Part shown: positions 51,892 to 60,558 of the stretch, in pieces
How positions within the stretch are numbered: position 1 is the stretch's first letter
How the letters are laid out: every line of letters starts with the position of its first letter
NCBI RefSeq assembly: GCF_021647475.1
Contig: NZ_JAKIUR010000005.1
Span: 1-64,000 of the forward strand
Length of the DNA: 64,000 nucleotides
Reading direction: 5' to 3'
Source: Lutibacter sp.
GTDB taxonomy: Bacteria; Bacteroidota; Bacteroidia; Flavobacteriales; Flavobacteriaceae
Program-made: the position numbers and the translations under genes
The notes under the pieces: generated by a model
What the model was told of the DNA's origin: nothing
Databases searched by the model: none
What the model saw: the letters and a program-made list of their open reading frames with translations, nothing else

Positions 51892-52269
51892 TTATTTAAT
51901 AAATTGTATGGTTAACGGATATTTAAAATATTCATTATTATTTACTTTAATGGCAGCCATTACAATTAGAATGAATCTAATTATAGCAATAATTGCTACT
52001 AAAGACACGCTTCCAAATAGTCCAATAAAATTTGGAAAATGGAAAAAGAAGCTTGAAATAGCACTTAAACCAATAACAAATGAATATAGTGCAAAGCTTA
52101 AATTAAAGTTTACTGCTTCTTTACCTTGTTCATCTATATAAGAACTTTCATCCTTTTTTACCTGCCAAATTATTAACGGAGCAATTACTCCGCCAAATGG
52201 GAAAACATAGCTTGCAAATGCAGATATATGTATTAAAAAAGCAGTACTTGTATTTTTAGTGGTTATCAT
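51892..52269 (-). CDS. DUF4870 small membrane protein
   Basis: 125 residues with about four hydrophobic segments. ALIHISAFASYVFPFGGVIA-like start (AFLIHISAFASYVFPFGGVI) and IWQVKKDESSYIDEQGKEAV are the DUF4870 hallmark (W-x3-K-x-S-x2-vD-x-G-K-E-a-x-N-f). Function is unknown; it often accompanies PspC and head-GIN genes. It is first in the DUF4870-PadR-PspC unit, 31 bp before padR. Confidence 0.9.
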   Translation of the reverse strand: MITTKNTSTAFLIHISAFASYVFPFGGVIAPLIIWQVKKDESSYIDEQGKEAVNFNLSFALYSFVIGLSAISSFFFHFPNFIGLFGSVSLVAIIAIIRFILIVMAAIKVNNNEYFKYPLTIQFIK

Positions 52270-52298
52270 AATATGGTTATGCTTATTATTATACTATG

Positions 52299-52330
52299 CA
52301 AATATATAGATAAAAGATAGTAGTATGCAA
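52299..52330 (-). promoter_or_regulatory. Promoter of the DUF4870-PadR-PspC operon
   Basis: On the minus strand: TTG at 52330-52328, 21 bases, then TATATTTG at 52306-52299. This is a good match to the Bacteroidota consensus, 29 bp before the DUF4870 start. The TTG lies inside the palindrome at 52321-52340. Confidence 0.65.
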
Positions 52331-52340
52331 CACATAGTAC
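52321..52340. promoter_or_regulatory. Candidate PadR operator
   Basis: TAGTATGCAACACATAGTAC contains imperfect inverted half-sites TAGTATG/CATAGTA separated by 5 bases, with half-site TACTATG repeated at 52293-52299. It overlaps the -33 element, as expected for a repressor site. Confidence 0.5.
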
Positions 52341-52424
52341 TAAATATTAACATAATTTTAACAAATAATAATAATTTTTGATAACTATATTTTAAGTAAC
52401 TTGTTGCCAATAATTAATTAAAAT

Positions 52425-52886
52425 ATGAGTGTAACAGTAAAGGAAATGAATAGGTTTTTGATATTTAAATTACCATCGGCTTATTTATGTGGAGTTAAAT
52501 TAAAGGAATTGAATAATGATTTAGCAATAGTAAAAGTTAAGCATAGATGGATAAACCAAAATCCATTTAAATCTATGTATTTTGCGGTTCAATCTATGGC
52601 AGCAGAATTAAGCACAGGTGCTTTGGTTATTAAAAAAATTAAGGAAAGTGGCAAGCCAATTTCTATGTTAGTCACTAGTAATAAAAGTACATTTACAAAA
52701 AAAGCTACAGGACTTATTACATTTACTTGTAATAATGGTAATTTAATTGATGAAGCTCTAAAAAATACAATTGAAACTGGTGAAGGACAAACCATTACTA
52801 TGAAATCTGTTGGAATTGATGAAAAAGGAGATCAGGTTTCTGCTTATGAATTTGAATGGAGTGTTAGACTTAGAACTAAAAAATAA
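52425..52886 (+). CDS. DUF4442 hotdog-fold protein (possible acyl-CoA thioesterase)
   Basis: 153 residues. LPSAYLCGVKLKELNNDLAI, HRWINQNPFKSMYFAVQSMA and AELSTGALVIKKIKESGKPI are typical of DUF4442, a hotdog fold related to PaaI/YiiD thioesterases. The conserved N-P-F-x-S-[ML]-Y-F-A segment forms the central helix. Cytoplasmic; substrate unknown. It is 7 bp upstream of the AIM24-family gene, so the two are co-transcribed, and it is divergent from the PadR operon. Confidence 0.85.
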   Translation: MSVTVKEMNRFLIFKLPSAYLCGVKLKELNNDLAIVKVKHRWINQNPFKSMYFAVQSMAAELSTGALVIKKIKESGKPISMLVTSNKSTFTKKATGLITFTCNNGNLIDEALKNTIETGEGQTITMKSVGIDEKGDQVSAYEFEWSVRLRTKK

Positions 52887-52893
52887 CTTAATT

Positions 52894-53694
52894 ATGAATG
52901 CACACGAAATAGATTATTACATTCACGGAGAAGAAATGCAATTTGTGGAAATAGAATTAGATCCACAGGAAAGTGTAGTGGCAGAATCTGGTGGTTTTAT
53001 GATGATGAATGAAGGAATTGTAATGAATACCATATTTGGTGATGGAGCAAATAAAGATACAGGAATTATGGGAAAATTATTTTCTGCAGGAAAACGATTA
53101 TTAACAGGCGAAGGTTTGTTTATGACGCTTTTTACAAATGAAGGTTCTGGTAAAAAGAAAGTTTCCTTTGCAGCACCTTATCCCGGTAAAATTATTCCTA
53201 TTGATTTAAGTGAAGTAAATGGTAAATTTATTTGTCAGAAAGATGCATTTTTATGTGCAGCAAAAGGAGTTTCAGTAGGTATTGAGTTTTCTAAAAAATT
53301 AGGACGAGGTTTGTTTGGTGGCGAAGGTTTTATCATGGAAAAATTAGAAGGAGACGGTTTGGCTTTTGTTCATGCCGGAGGTAATATGTCAAAAAAAGAA
53401 TTACAGGCTGGTGAAATTTTAAAAGTAGATACGGGTTGTATAGTTGGTTTTACAAAAGATATAGATTATGATATAGAATTTATAGGCGGAATTAAAAATA
53501 CCATATTTGGAGGAGAAGGATTATTTTTTGCAAAACTTACAGGACCAGGTACTGTTTATATTCAGTCGTTACCATTTAGTAGGTTAGCTTCCAGAGTGTT
53601 AGCATTAGCTCCTCAAACTGGAAACAAACGAAGAGGTGAAGGTAGTATATTAGGTGGAATAGGGGATTTGTTAGATGGAGATAATAGGATTTAA
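52894..53694 (+). CDS. TIGR00266/AIM24-family protein
   Basis: 266 residues from the ATG at 52894 (MNAHEIDYYIHGEEMQFVEI). An in-frame upstream ATG at 52810 lies inside the previous gene and was rejected. The family's Gly-rich beta-barrel repeats are visible: QESVVAESGGFMMMNEGI, GGEGFIMEKLEGDGLAFVHA, GGIKNTIFGGEGLFFAKLTG and GPGTVYIQSLPFSRLASRV. Function is unresolved; the eukaryotic relative AIM24 is a mitochondrial membrane-organisation protein. Coupling with DUF4442 suggests a membrane-lipid context, which is inference. Confidence 0.92.
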   Translation: MNAHEIDYYIHGEEMQFVEIELDPQESVVAESGGFMMMNEGIVMNTIFGDGANKDTGIMGKLFSAGKRLLTGEGLFMTLFTNEGSGKKKVSFAAPYPGKIIPIDLSEVNGKFICQKDAFLCAAKGVSVGIEFSKKLGRGLFGGEGFIMEKLEGDGLAFVHAGGNMSKKELQAGEILKVDTGCIVGFTKDIDYDIEFIGGIKNTIFGGEGLFFAKLTGPGTVYIQSLPFSRLASRVLALAPQTGNKRRGEGSILGGIGDLLDGDNRI

Positions 53695-53739
53695 AAGAAA
53701 TTCATGATTTTTAATCTAGCACTTATGATGTAAATGATG

Positions 53740-53868
53740 TATAAAACGTCATAACGAGGAGTGCTGACGACGTGGTTATCTCATTTTAAAGAAACAAGAT
53801 TACTTCAACTTTTTTAAAGTTTCGTAATGACTTTATTTTTGTTACTTTAAAACAAATCCTTTTATAAT
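53740..53868 (+). repeat. Degenerate family C-like repeat (C3)
   Basis: AACGTCATAACGAGGAGTGC...GGTTATCTCATTTT and AAGATTACTTCAACTTTTTT...TTTCGTAATGACTTTATTTT form two poorly matched inverted arms. The design matches the GTCATTGCGA/GAAGCAATCT layout of C1 and C2, but sequence identity is low. It sits between convergent genes. Confidence 0.5.
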
Positions 53869-54507
53869 TTAAAATTCTAATGATTTTAATTCTTTATAAT
53901 TTTTAGTAAGTTTTCTAAGTAAAAATCCATAGATAAGTTTATAATATCCCCAAATTAAAAGAATAGTTAAAATAAAGCTTATTAAGCTGATTGCTAGTGT
54001 AGTATAGTCTAATGAAGTGATATTTAGATTTGCTTGAGCTGTCTCACTAATATTAATAGTTTTAAAACCTTTAATAACCATTGAGTAATTTAATATGATA
54101 GAAAAAATGGCAGCTAAAAAAACGTTTATATACACATAATATTTAACTGTTCTCCTTGTTTTAATAATATTTTCCATCAACATTTTAGTACTATCAGTAA
54201 CAGAAATGGCTTTGTAATTTTTATAAAATAGATATAGAAAAACAAAAACAATTATATAATTTAAAACATAACTTATATTTAAAATAAAATTTAAATCAAG
54301 TTTTTTATAAATATCATAAATACTATCAGGAATAAAAAGGCTAACAACTCCCCAAAATAGAAATTCGGCTAGACAAATAATAAAAATCCATTTTACAACA
54401 GAAGAAGATTTTTTTTGAATTATTTTATAAATTTCATTATAAGATAATTCTTTAAAATTTCCTTCTTGCTTTTTCCAATCTTTCTTTAATAATTCTAATT
54501 CATCCAT
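53869..54507 (-). CDS. Four-helix membrane protein encoded with an ECF sigma factor
   Basis: 212 residues. An N-terminal cytosolic segment (MDELELLKKDWKKQEGNFKE, then LSYNEIYKII) precedes four membrane helices (about 40-60, 75-95, 125-145 and 170-195). The N-terminal D-W-K-x-Q pattern is common in Bacteroidota proteins coupled to ECF sigma factors. It starts 3 bp after the sigma gene stop, so it may act as its membrane-bound anti-sigma factor. It has no HxxxCxxC zinc motif. The anti-sigma role is inferred from position. Confidence 0.75.
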   Translation of the reverse strand: MDELELLKKDWKKQEGNFKELSYNEIYKIIQKKSSSVVKWIFIICLAEFLFWGVVSLFIPDSIYDIYKKLDLNFILNISYVLNYIIVFVFLYLFYKNYKAISVTDSTKMLMENIIKTRRTVKYYVYINVFLAAIFSIILNYSMVIKGFKTINISETAQANLNITSLDYTTLAISLISFILTILLIWGYYKLIYGFLLRKLTKNYKELKSLEF

Positions 54508-54510
54508 AAC

Positions 54511-55005
54511 TTACGGATTTAATATTTTTTTTAATCGAGTTTTAATTCGGCTCATTTTAACGCGTGCATTTACTTCAGAAATTCCTAAGGTTTCGGATAT
54601 TTCTTTGTAATTTTTATCTTCTAAATACAAAAAGATAAGTCCTTTATCAATATCAGATAATTGACGAATGGCTTTGTACATTAACTTAAGTTGTTCTTCT
54701 TCAGTATCATCATAATCAGAAGATTCAATTTTATAGATAACCGAATCAAAATCTTGTGTTTTAATGCTTCTTTTAGATTTTCTAAATAAAGTAATGGCAG
54801 TATTTAAACCAATCCGGTACATCCAAGTACTTAGTTTTGCTTCACCTCTAAATTTGGGATAAGCTTTCCAAAGTTGAATAGTAATTTCCTGAAACAAATC
54901 ATTATGTGCCTCTTGATTATCGGTATATATTCTACATACTTTATGTACTATATTCTGATTTTCTTTAAATTCAGTTATAAATTTATGTTCAAGGTCTTTG
55001 GTCAC
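54511..55005 (-). CDS. ECF-type RNA polymerase sigma factor
   Basis: 164 residues. Region 2 has HKVCRIYTDNQEAHNDLFQEI and FRGEAKLSTWMYRIGLNTAI. Region 4 has LKLMYKAIRQLSDIDKGLIF and YLEDKNYKEISETLGISEVN, then VKMSRIKTRLKKI. This is the standard small ECF layout without region 1 or 3. The start is GTG at 55005; a stop (TGA) lies five codons upstream, so no earlier start is possible. It is coupled to the membrane protein gene that follows. Confidence 0.92.
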   Translation of the reverse strand: MTKDLEHKFITEFKENQNIVHKVCRIYTDNQEAHNDLFQEITIQLWKAYPKFRGEAKLSTWMYRIGLNTAITLFRKSKRSIKTQDFDSVIYKIESSDYDDTEEEQLKLMYKAIRQLSDIDKGLIFLYLEDKNYKEISETLGISEVNARVKMSRIKTRLKKILNP

Positions 55006-55104
55006 AAGTTGTTGATTTCAACTAATAAGTAGCTTATTAGCTTATTTTGTTACACGAATATTAAAGGAAAGATTAAATTGAAAATAGTTTCGTAAAATGA
55101 AATT

Positions 55105-55803
55105 TTACTTTTCAGTTTTCTTTATATTATCAATAAATTTTGATAATTCTATTCCGTATTTAGATTTTTTGATTTTTTTAGATAATGAATTATTTACGGT
55201 ATCTAGAAGCTTAATGTTGGCATAGTACAAATCAGTTAAAGCAATATAAGGTGCTACTTCAAATTTACTATGTTGAATGGCAAAATTTGTGGTATACAAA
55301 TATTTTCGTTTTATTAAATTTTGCTCTTCCTTTTCAATTATAGCTAACAATTCGGAATCATTATTTTTTTGAGCATCAAACTTTTCTTTTATTAAATCTA
55401 ATTGTTTATCATTAAATTTTTTGAGCATTGCTTTATGTTCTTCTAATAAATCTTGATTTTTTGAACCAGTAATTTTTGCTCCAACTTCAAATTTTGAAAG
55501 TTTGGTAGTTATAGTAATTTCACCTTTTTCCCCAAAAAAATAAATTTTTTCTTCGGGTTTTTCATTCAAAGTAAGGTTATATATTTCGGGACTTTTTACA
55601 TTATCGGTTAATGTGAATGTGTTTATTCCATTTAAACTAACAGAATCAACAGAAATAAGTGCTGTATCTTTTAACTTTTGAAGATAAACAGTTCCTTTTT
55701 TAAGTCCACTAATAGTTCCATGAACTAACATATTTCCTTGTTTTTTTTGATTACAAGAAATCAATAAAACAACTACAAAAATACTAACAACTACTTTTTT
55801 CAT
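55105..55803 (-). CDS. DUF4369-domain lipoprotein
   Basis: 232 residues with lipobox LISC (Cys17). The N-terminal beta domain (about 25-125: VHGTISGLKKGTVYLQKLKD, PEIYNLTLNEKPEEKIYFFG) is DUF4369, usually found ahead of a thioredoxin domain in Bacteroidota AhpC/TSA-type lipoproteins. Here no CxxC thioredoxin part follows. The C-terminal 100 residues are helical (KFNDKQLDLIKEKFDAQKNN). It may be a thioredoxin-less relative acting as an envelope binding protein; function unknown. Confidence 0.82.
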   Translation of the reverse strand: MKKVVVSIFVVVLLISCNQKKQGNMLVHGTISGLKKGTVYLQKLKDTALISVDSVSLNGINTFTLTDNVKSPEIYNLTLNEKPEEKIYFFGEKGEITITTKLSKFEVGAKITGSKNQDLLEEHKAMLKKFNDKQLDLIKEKFDAQKNNDSELLAIIEKEEQNLIKRKYLYTTNFAIQHSKFEVAPYIALTDLYYANIKLLDTVNNSLSKKIKKSKYGIELSKFIDNIKKTEK

Positions 55804-55855
55804 ATCTAAAATTTTATACTACAAATATCTAATTTTTATTTGGTTTTTGAAATTT

Positions 55856-57157
55856 TTAAGTAGCAACAATTCGCATTAATTCGGCTGTCAACATAGCACC
55901 ATACGTTCCAATTACATAACCAAAAACTGCTAATAAAACTCCAACAGTTGCTAGTGAAGGATGAAATGCTGCTGCAACAATAGGTGCAGATGCAGCACCG
56001 CCAACATTGGCTTGGCTACCAACTGCTAAAAAGAAAAAGGGTGCTTTTATAAGTTTAGCAACGGTTATTAATAAAACGGCATGAATGGTCATCCAAACCA
56101 ACCCGATAAAAATAATTCCGGGATTATCAAATATTTTACCCAAATCCATTTTCATTCCAATGGTTGCAACTAATATGTAGATAAATATGCTACCAATTTT
56201 ACTGGCTCCAGCTCCTTCGTATAGTTTAAATTTAGTAAATGATAAAATAATACCTATAGCAGTGGCAATACTTATCATCCAAAAAAATTGAGAGCCAAAA
56301 GAAGATAAGGCTGAGCTTTTATCTCTGACAGCTTCAAAAGTATTTTTTAAATAAGAGGAAATTTCATTTGCTCCAAAATGTGAAAATCCAACAGCAGTAA
56401 ATGCAATGGCTAAAATTACAATTAAATCGGTTAGCGATGGATTTCTATTTATTTTTGAAGAAAATGAAGCTACTTTTTCTTTTAGTTTTTCAATAGCAGA
56501 GGTATCTGCTTTAAGCCATTTATCAATTTTTTTAGTTTTGCCAACTCCAATTAAAATAATTGCCATCCATAAATTTGCTACTACAATATCTACTAACACC
56601 ATTCCACCGTATTTTTTAGGATTGTACTCGTAAATTTCTAACATTGCCGCTTGGTTAGCACCACCGCCAATCCAGCTTCCGGCTAAAGTTGCTAATCCAC
56701 GCCAAACAGCATTTGGACCAACGCCACCAACCGTTTCTGGTGATATAAATGAGATTAGCCAAATGGCTATTGGTCCTCCAATTATTATTCCAACAGTTCC
56801 TGTTAAAAACATAATTAGTGCCTTTGGGCCTAAATTAAATAACGATTTTAAATCTATACTTAAGGTCATTAAAACCAATGCTGCTGGTAATAGAAATCTA
56901 CTAGCTATGTAATATAGTTTTGAGGAATGTTCTACTATTTCGCCTGAACTATTTACGGTTTCCCATTCTGGAGAAATAATGCCTACTGAAGTGAAAATTG
57001 CAGGTAATAAATATGCCATTAATAAAGCAGGTACAAATTTGTAAAACTTTTTCCAGTTTTTATTTTCACTGTCAGAGGTGTAAAAAACAAAGCCTAAAGT
57101 AAACATTATAATACCAAATGCAATGGTATCTTGAGTTATTAACGGTGTTGTATCCAT
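55856..57157 (-). CDS. DUF819-family multi-pass membrane protein (transporter-like)
   Basis: 433 residues with about ten membrane helices. The Gly-rich motifs ATLAGSWIGGGANQAAMLEI and VGSQANVGGAASAPIVAAAF are hallmarks of the YjcL/DUF819 family. The two inverted-topology halves resemble cation/substrate carriers. Inner membrane; substrate unknown. It is 52 bp upstream of the DUF4369 gene on the same strand and divergent from the S46 peptidase gene. Confidence 0.92.
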   Translation of the reverse strand: MDTTPLITQDTIAFGIIMFTLGFVFYTSDSENKNWKKFYKFVPALLMAYLLPAIFTSVGIISPEWETVNSSGEIVEHSSKLYYIASRFLLPAALVLMTLSIDLKSLFNLGPKALIMFLTGTVGIIIGGPIAIWLISFISPETVGGVGPNAVWRGLATLAGSWIGGGANQAAMLEIYEYNPKKYGGMVLVDIVVANLWMAIILIGVGKTKKIDKWLKADTSAIEKLKEKVASFSSKINRNPSLTDLIVILAIAFTAVGFSHFGANEISSYLKNTFEAVRDKSSALSSFGSQFFWMISIATAIGIILSFTKFKLYEGAGASKIGSIFIYILVATIGMKMDLGKIFDNPGIIFIGLVWMTIHAVLLITVAKLIKAPFFFLAVGSQANVGGAASAPIVAAAFHPSLATVGVLLAVFGYVIGTYGAMLTAELMRIVAT

Positions 57158-57256
57158 ATGGTTTTTTGAGTTTTGGCTAATTTACATGTTTTTATGAATT
57201 TTGAACTAAAAAAAGTGGTTTCTGTTGCTTATATTTGTTCTATAAATAAATAAAAA

Positions 57257-59476
57257 ATGAAATATTTTAGACTAAGCTTTTTATTGATATTTTTAGTAGT
57301 ATCGTGCAAAACAGTACAAAAAACTTCACAAATAGAAGCTCCAAAATCAACAAAAATAGTATTAAAAAATACAAAAGACATTCAAGGAGGCATGTGGATT
57401 CCTTCTTTATTGGCAGGAATGAATGAAAGTGAAATGCAACAATTAGGCAGCAAAATGACTGCCGAAGATATTTATAGTGTAAACAAATCTAGTTTAAAAG
57501 ATGCTGTGGTTCTTTTTAATGGCGGATGTACTTCCGAAGTAATTTCACCTAGCGGATTGTTGTTAACTAATCATCATTGTGGTTATGGTGCAATTCAATC
57601 ACATTCATCAGTAAATCATGATTATTTAAAAAATGGTTTTTGGGCGATGAATAAAAGTGAAGAATTATCAAATCCTGGAATGACTGTAACTTTTATTGTT
57701 AGAATGGATGATGTTACCAAAGCTGTTTTTAATGGAGTTTCTGATACTATGGATGAAGCTTCTAAAACAAAACAAATTCAACAGAATATTTTAAAAATTG
57801 CTAAAAATGCACAAAAAGAAACTTGGCAAAATGCCTATGTAAAATCGTTTTATAAAGGCAATCAATATCTATTAATAGTTACTGAAGTTTTTAAAGATAT
57901 TCGTTTAGTTGGTGCTCCGCCATCTTCTATTGGGAAATTTGGGGCAGATACTGATAATTGGATGTGGCCTAGGCATACTGGAGATTTCTCAATATTTAGA
58001 ATTTATGCCAATGCAGAAAATAAACCTGCGGAATATTCCGAAAACAACGTTCCATATAAGCCAAAACATTATTTACCAATTTCTTTAGATGGTGTAAAAG
58101 AAGGAGATTTTACTTTGGTTTTTGGTTTTCCAGGACGTACTAATGAATATTTGCCTTCGGTTGCGGTTAATCAAATTGTGAATGTATTGAATCCTGCTAA
58201 AATTAAAATTAGAGCTAATGCTTTAAAAATTGTAGATAGTTTTATGCGAAAAGATGAAAGCATCAAAATAAAATACGCATCAAAATATGCAAGTATTGCT
58301 AATTATTGGAAAAAATGGATTGGTGAAGATCAAGGAATCAAAAAATCTAAAGGAATTGAAAAAAAACAAGCTTTAGAAAAAGAATTTTCTAAAGAAGTTA
58401 AGGCAAAGGATTTAGTTGGTTATAAATCTATTTTATCAGATTTCGAACAGTTATATAAAGAGATTGAAAAAGTTGCTTTGGCTCGTGATTATTGGATTGA
58501 AGTAGCTTATAGAAATGTAGAATTATTGAATAGTACTTTTAAAGCATTTCAATTAGAACAAGCGTACAATAGAGGAGGAGTTGCCGCTTTTGAAAGAAGA
58601 AGAGCGTCAGTTTTAAAAAGTTTTAAGGGGAAATACAAAAATTATAGTGCTGAAGTAGATAAACCTGTTTTTGAAAAATTGGTTGGTTTATATGCAAAAA
58701 ATGTCCCTGCGGAATATGTACCAGACAATATAAAACAAAATGATATGGCTACTTTAGCAACAGCCATTTATGCCACTACAAAATTAACAAGTTTAAAAGG
58801 TGCAGAAGAATTACTAACAGGAAGTCCGGAAGAAGTAATAAAAAAATTAAATGAAGATAGTGCCTATGTTTTTGGTAAAGAATTACATACCCTATTTTAC
58901 AATACTATTGAACCAACCTATCAACAACTAAATTTAAAAATCACTGCGGTTCAAAAAGAATATATGAAAGCTTTAATGCAAGTTTTTCCAAATAAACGAT
59001 TTTTTCCTGATGCTAACGGAACATTACGCGTAACGTATGGACAAGTAAAAGGTTACTCGCCTAGAGATGCTGTTTATTATGAGCCAGTAAGTCATTTAAA
59101 AGGAGTTATGGAAAAATATATTCCTGGTGATTACGAGTTTGATGTTTCCAAAAAATTGCAACAATTATATAAATCTAAAAATTTTGGACAATATGGCGAA
59201 AATGGAAAAATGCCAGTCGATTTTTTAGGAACTAATCATACTACAGGAGGTAATTCTGGTAGCCCAGCAATTGATGCTAAAGGTAATTTGATAGGACTTA
59301 ATTTTGACAGAGTTTGGGAAGGAACTATGAGCGATTATAATTACGATGCAGCTATTTGCCGAAACATAATGGTTGATATTCGTTATGTTTTATTTATCAT
59401 TGATAAATATGCAGGAGCCACCAATTTAATTGATGAAATGACTTTAGTACATCCGAAACAAAAAGTAACTCATTAA
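57257..59476 (+). CDS. S46-family dipeptidyl peptidase, DPP11-like
   Basis: 739 residues. The signal ends in a possible lipobox VVSC (Cys17), so it may be an anchored periplasmic enzyme. The chymotrypsin-like triad of S46 is visible: His in LLLTNHHCGYGA (106/107), Asp in ADTDNWMWPRHTGDF, Ser in TTGGNSGSPAID. The helical cap domain lies at about 280-560. The specificity loop reads GLNFDRVWEGTMSD. An Arg at this spot marks Asp/Glu-specific DPP11, whereas DPP7 has Gly, as I recall. It would release acidic dipeptides from peptides imported by outer-membrane systems. It ends next to repeat D2. Confidence 0.9.
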   Translation: MKYFRLSFLLIFLVVSCKTVQKTSQIEAPKSTKIVLKNTKDIQGGMWIPSLLAGMNESEMQQLGSKMTAEDIYSVNKSSLKDAVVLFNGGCTSEVISPSGLLLTNHHCGYGAIQSHSSVNHDYLKNGFWAMNKSEELSNPGMTVTFIVRMDDVTKAVFNGVSDTMDEASKTKQIQQNILKIAKNAQKETWQNAYVKSFYKGNQYLLIVTEVFKDIRLVGAPPSSIGKFGADTDNWMWPRHTGDFSIFRIYANAENKPAEYSENNVPYKPKHYLPISLDGVKEGDFTLVFGFPGRTNEYLPSVAVNQIVNVLNPAKIKIRANALKIVDSFMRKDESIKIKYASKYASIANYWKKWIGEDQGIKKSKGIEKKQALEKEFSKEVKAKDLVGYKSILSDFEQLYKEIEKVALARDYWIEVAYRNVELLNSTFKAFQLEQAYNRGGVAAFERRRASVLKSFKGKYKNYSAEVDKPVFEKLVGLYAKNVPAEYVPDNIKQNDMATLATAIYATTKLTSLKGAEELLTGSPEEVIKKLNEDSAYVFGKELHTLFYNTIEPTYQQLNLKITAVQKEYMKALMQVFPNKRFFPDANGTLRVTYGQVKGYSPRDAVYYEPVSHLKGVMEKYIPGDYEFDVSKKLQQLYKSKNFGQYGENGKMPVDFLGTNHTTGGNSGSPAIDAKGNLIGLNFDRVWEGTMSDYNYDAAICRNIMVDIRYVLFIIDKYAGATNLIDEMTLVHPKQKVTH

Positions 59477-59481
59477 ATAAT

Positions 59482-59635
59482 AAGGCTGTTTAAAAAGTTT
59501 TGAAAATAGTCATTCTGAATTTAATTCAGAATATCATCCAACTGATTACCTGTTGTTATGAGAACCTGAAACAAGCCCGCCTGCTGCTGGCAGGTTCAGG
59601 TTGACGAAAATTTAACTTTTTAGACAGCCTCTTTT
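59482..59635. repeat. REP element family D, copy D2, between convergent genes
   Basis: Imperfect terminal inverted repeats AAGGCTGTTTAAAAAGTT and AACTTTTTAGACAGCCTCTT match those of D1. The interior has ATTCTGAATTTAATTCAGAAT and CCTGAAAC...GTTCAGG, the latter holding an inserted palindrome CCTGC-TGCTG-GCAGG (59580-59594). It lies exactly between the S46 peptidase and aldose epimerase stop codons and can serve as a shared terminator. Confidence 0.85.
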
Positions 59636-60558
59636 CATTTTAAATCATAATTTAAAGTAATAAACCAGTTAAAAGTTTTATTTGGAGCTAATTTTAGCAA
59701 TCCATCTTTGCTATTAAAACAATTTGGAGCACAAGTCATAGGTTCAATAGCGATACTTTTTCTATTCTCTGGGGTATAAATTTGGAGATAATTTGTTTCG
59801 GAAACAGATTTAAAATTAATTTCTAAATGGGTAGTTTTTGTAGCTAAATTAATCTTTGGTTTTTCTAAGATAAAACAATCATCTAAAGAGATATCATTTA
59901 TTTTAAGAGGTGCTTTAAAGGGAAACTGATGTTTGGAAATTGGTATCATTTTATCTGATAATTTATATTGAAATTTTCCTTTAAAATTTAACACACTTTC
60001 TGCTAAATTATTAGAATTAAAATAAGGATGCCAACCAATTCCAAAGGGAAATAATTGTTCACCTGTATTTAGCACTTTAAAAGTTATAGTAATTCTATTT
60101 CTTTCAAATTTATAAATGATGCTTAATTTATAAGGAAAAGGAAATCCGTCTATGTTGCCTTTATAATCATAATTTAATATAATAGAAGCTTTAGTTTCTG
60201 AAGTTTCTATATTTTCAATTTTGAAAGATTTATTATAAATATGTCCGTGAATTGCATTATTTAATGTTGATTCGTTACATGATAATTGATAATTTTCGTC
60301 TTCAAAAGAATACTTTCCTTGCTCTATTCTGTTAGGAAAAGGAAATAAAAAAGCGGAATTGAACATGTTTTTGTAAGTTTCTATTCCATTTTCATCATCA
60401 GTAATACCATTAAGTATTGCCTTATTATTTAAATTTAGTTGTTGTAATGATGCTCCTAAATTAGGATAAATAATACTTTTTAAATGCAAAGTATCATTAC
60501 TAATTATTAGTTTATTTAATAGTGGATTTTGGTGCGTTAAATTTTTAACTTCAAACAT
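59635..60558 (-). CDS. Aldose 1-epimerase family protein
   Basis: 307 residues from the ATG at 60558 (MFEVKNLTHQNPLLNKLIIS). Upstream in-frame codons lie inside the Arc-like gene. Galactose-mutarotase fold motifs are present: NRIEQGKYSFEDENYQL, NAIHGHIYNKSF (catalytic His region), PFGIGWHPYFN (His) and a late acidic region NRKSIAIEPMTCAPNCF (catalytic Glu). It interconverts sugar anomers. The exact sugar is unclear (galM or YeaD-type). It overlaps the Arc-like gene by 8 bp, implying translational coupling. Confidence 0.88.
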   Translation of the reverse strand: MFEVKNLTHQNPLLNKLIISNDTLHLKSIIYPNLGASLQQLNLNNKAILNGITDDENGIETYKNMFNSAFLFPFPNRIEQGKYSFEDENYQLSCNESTLNNAIHGHIYNKSFKIENIETSETKASIILNYDYKGNIDGFPFPYKLSIIYKFERNRITITFKVLNTGEQLFPFGIGWHPYFNSNNLAESVLNFKGKFQYKLSDKMIPISKHQFPFKAPLKINDISLDDCFILEKPKINLATKTTHLEINFKSVSETNYLQIYTPENRKSIAIEPMTCAPNCFNSKDGLLKLAPNKTFNWFITLNYDLK

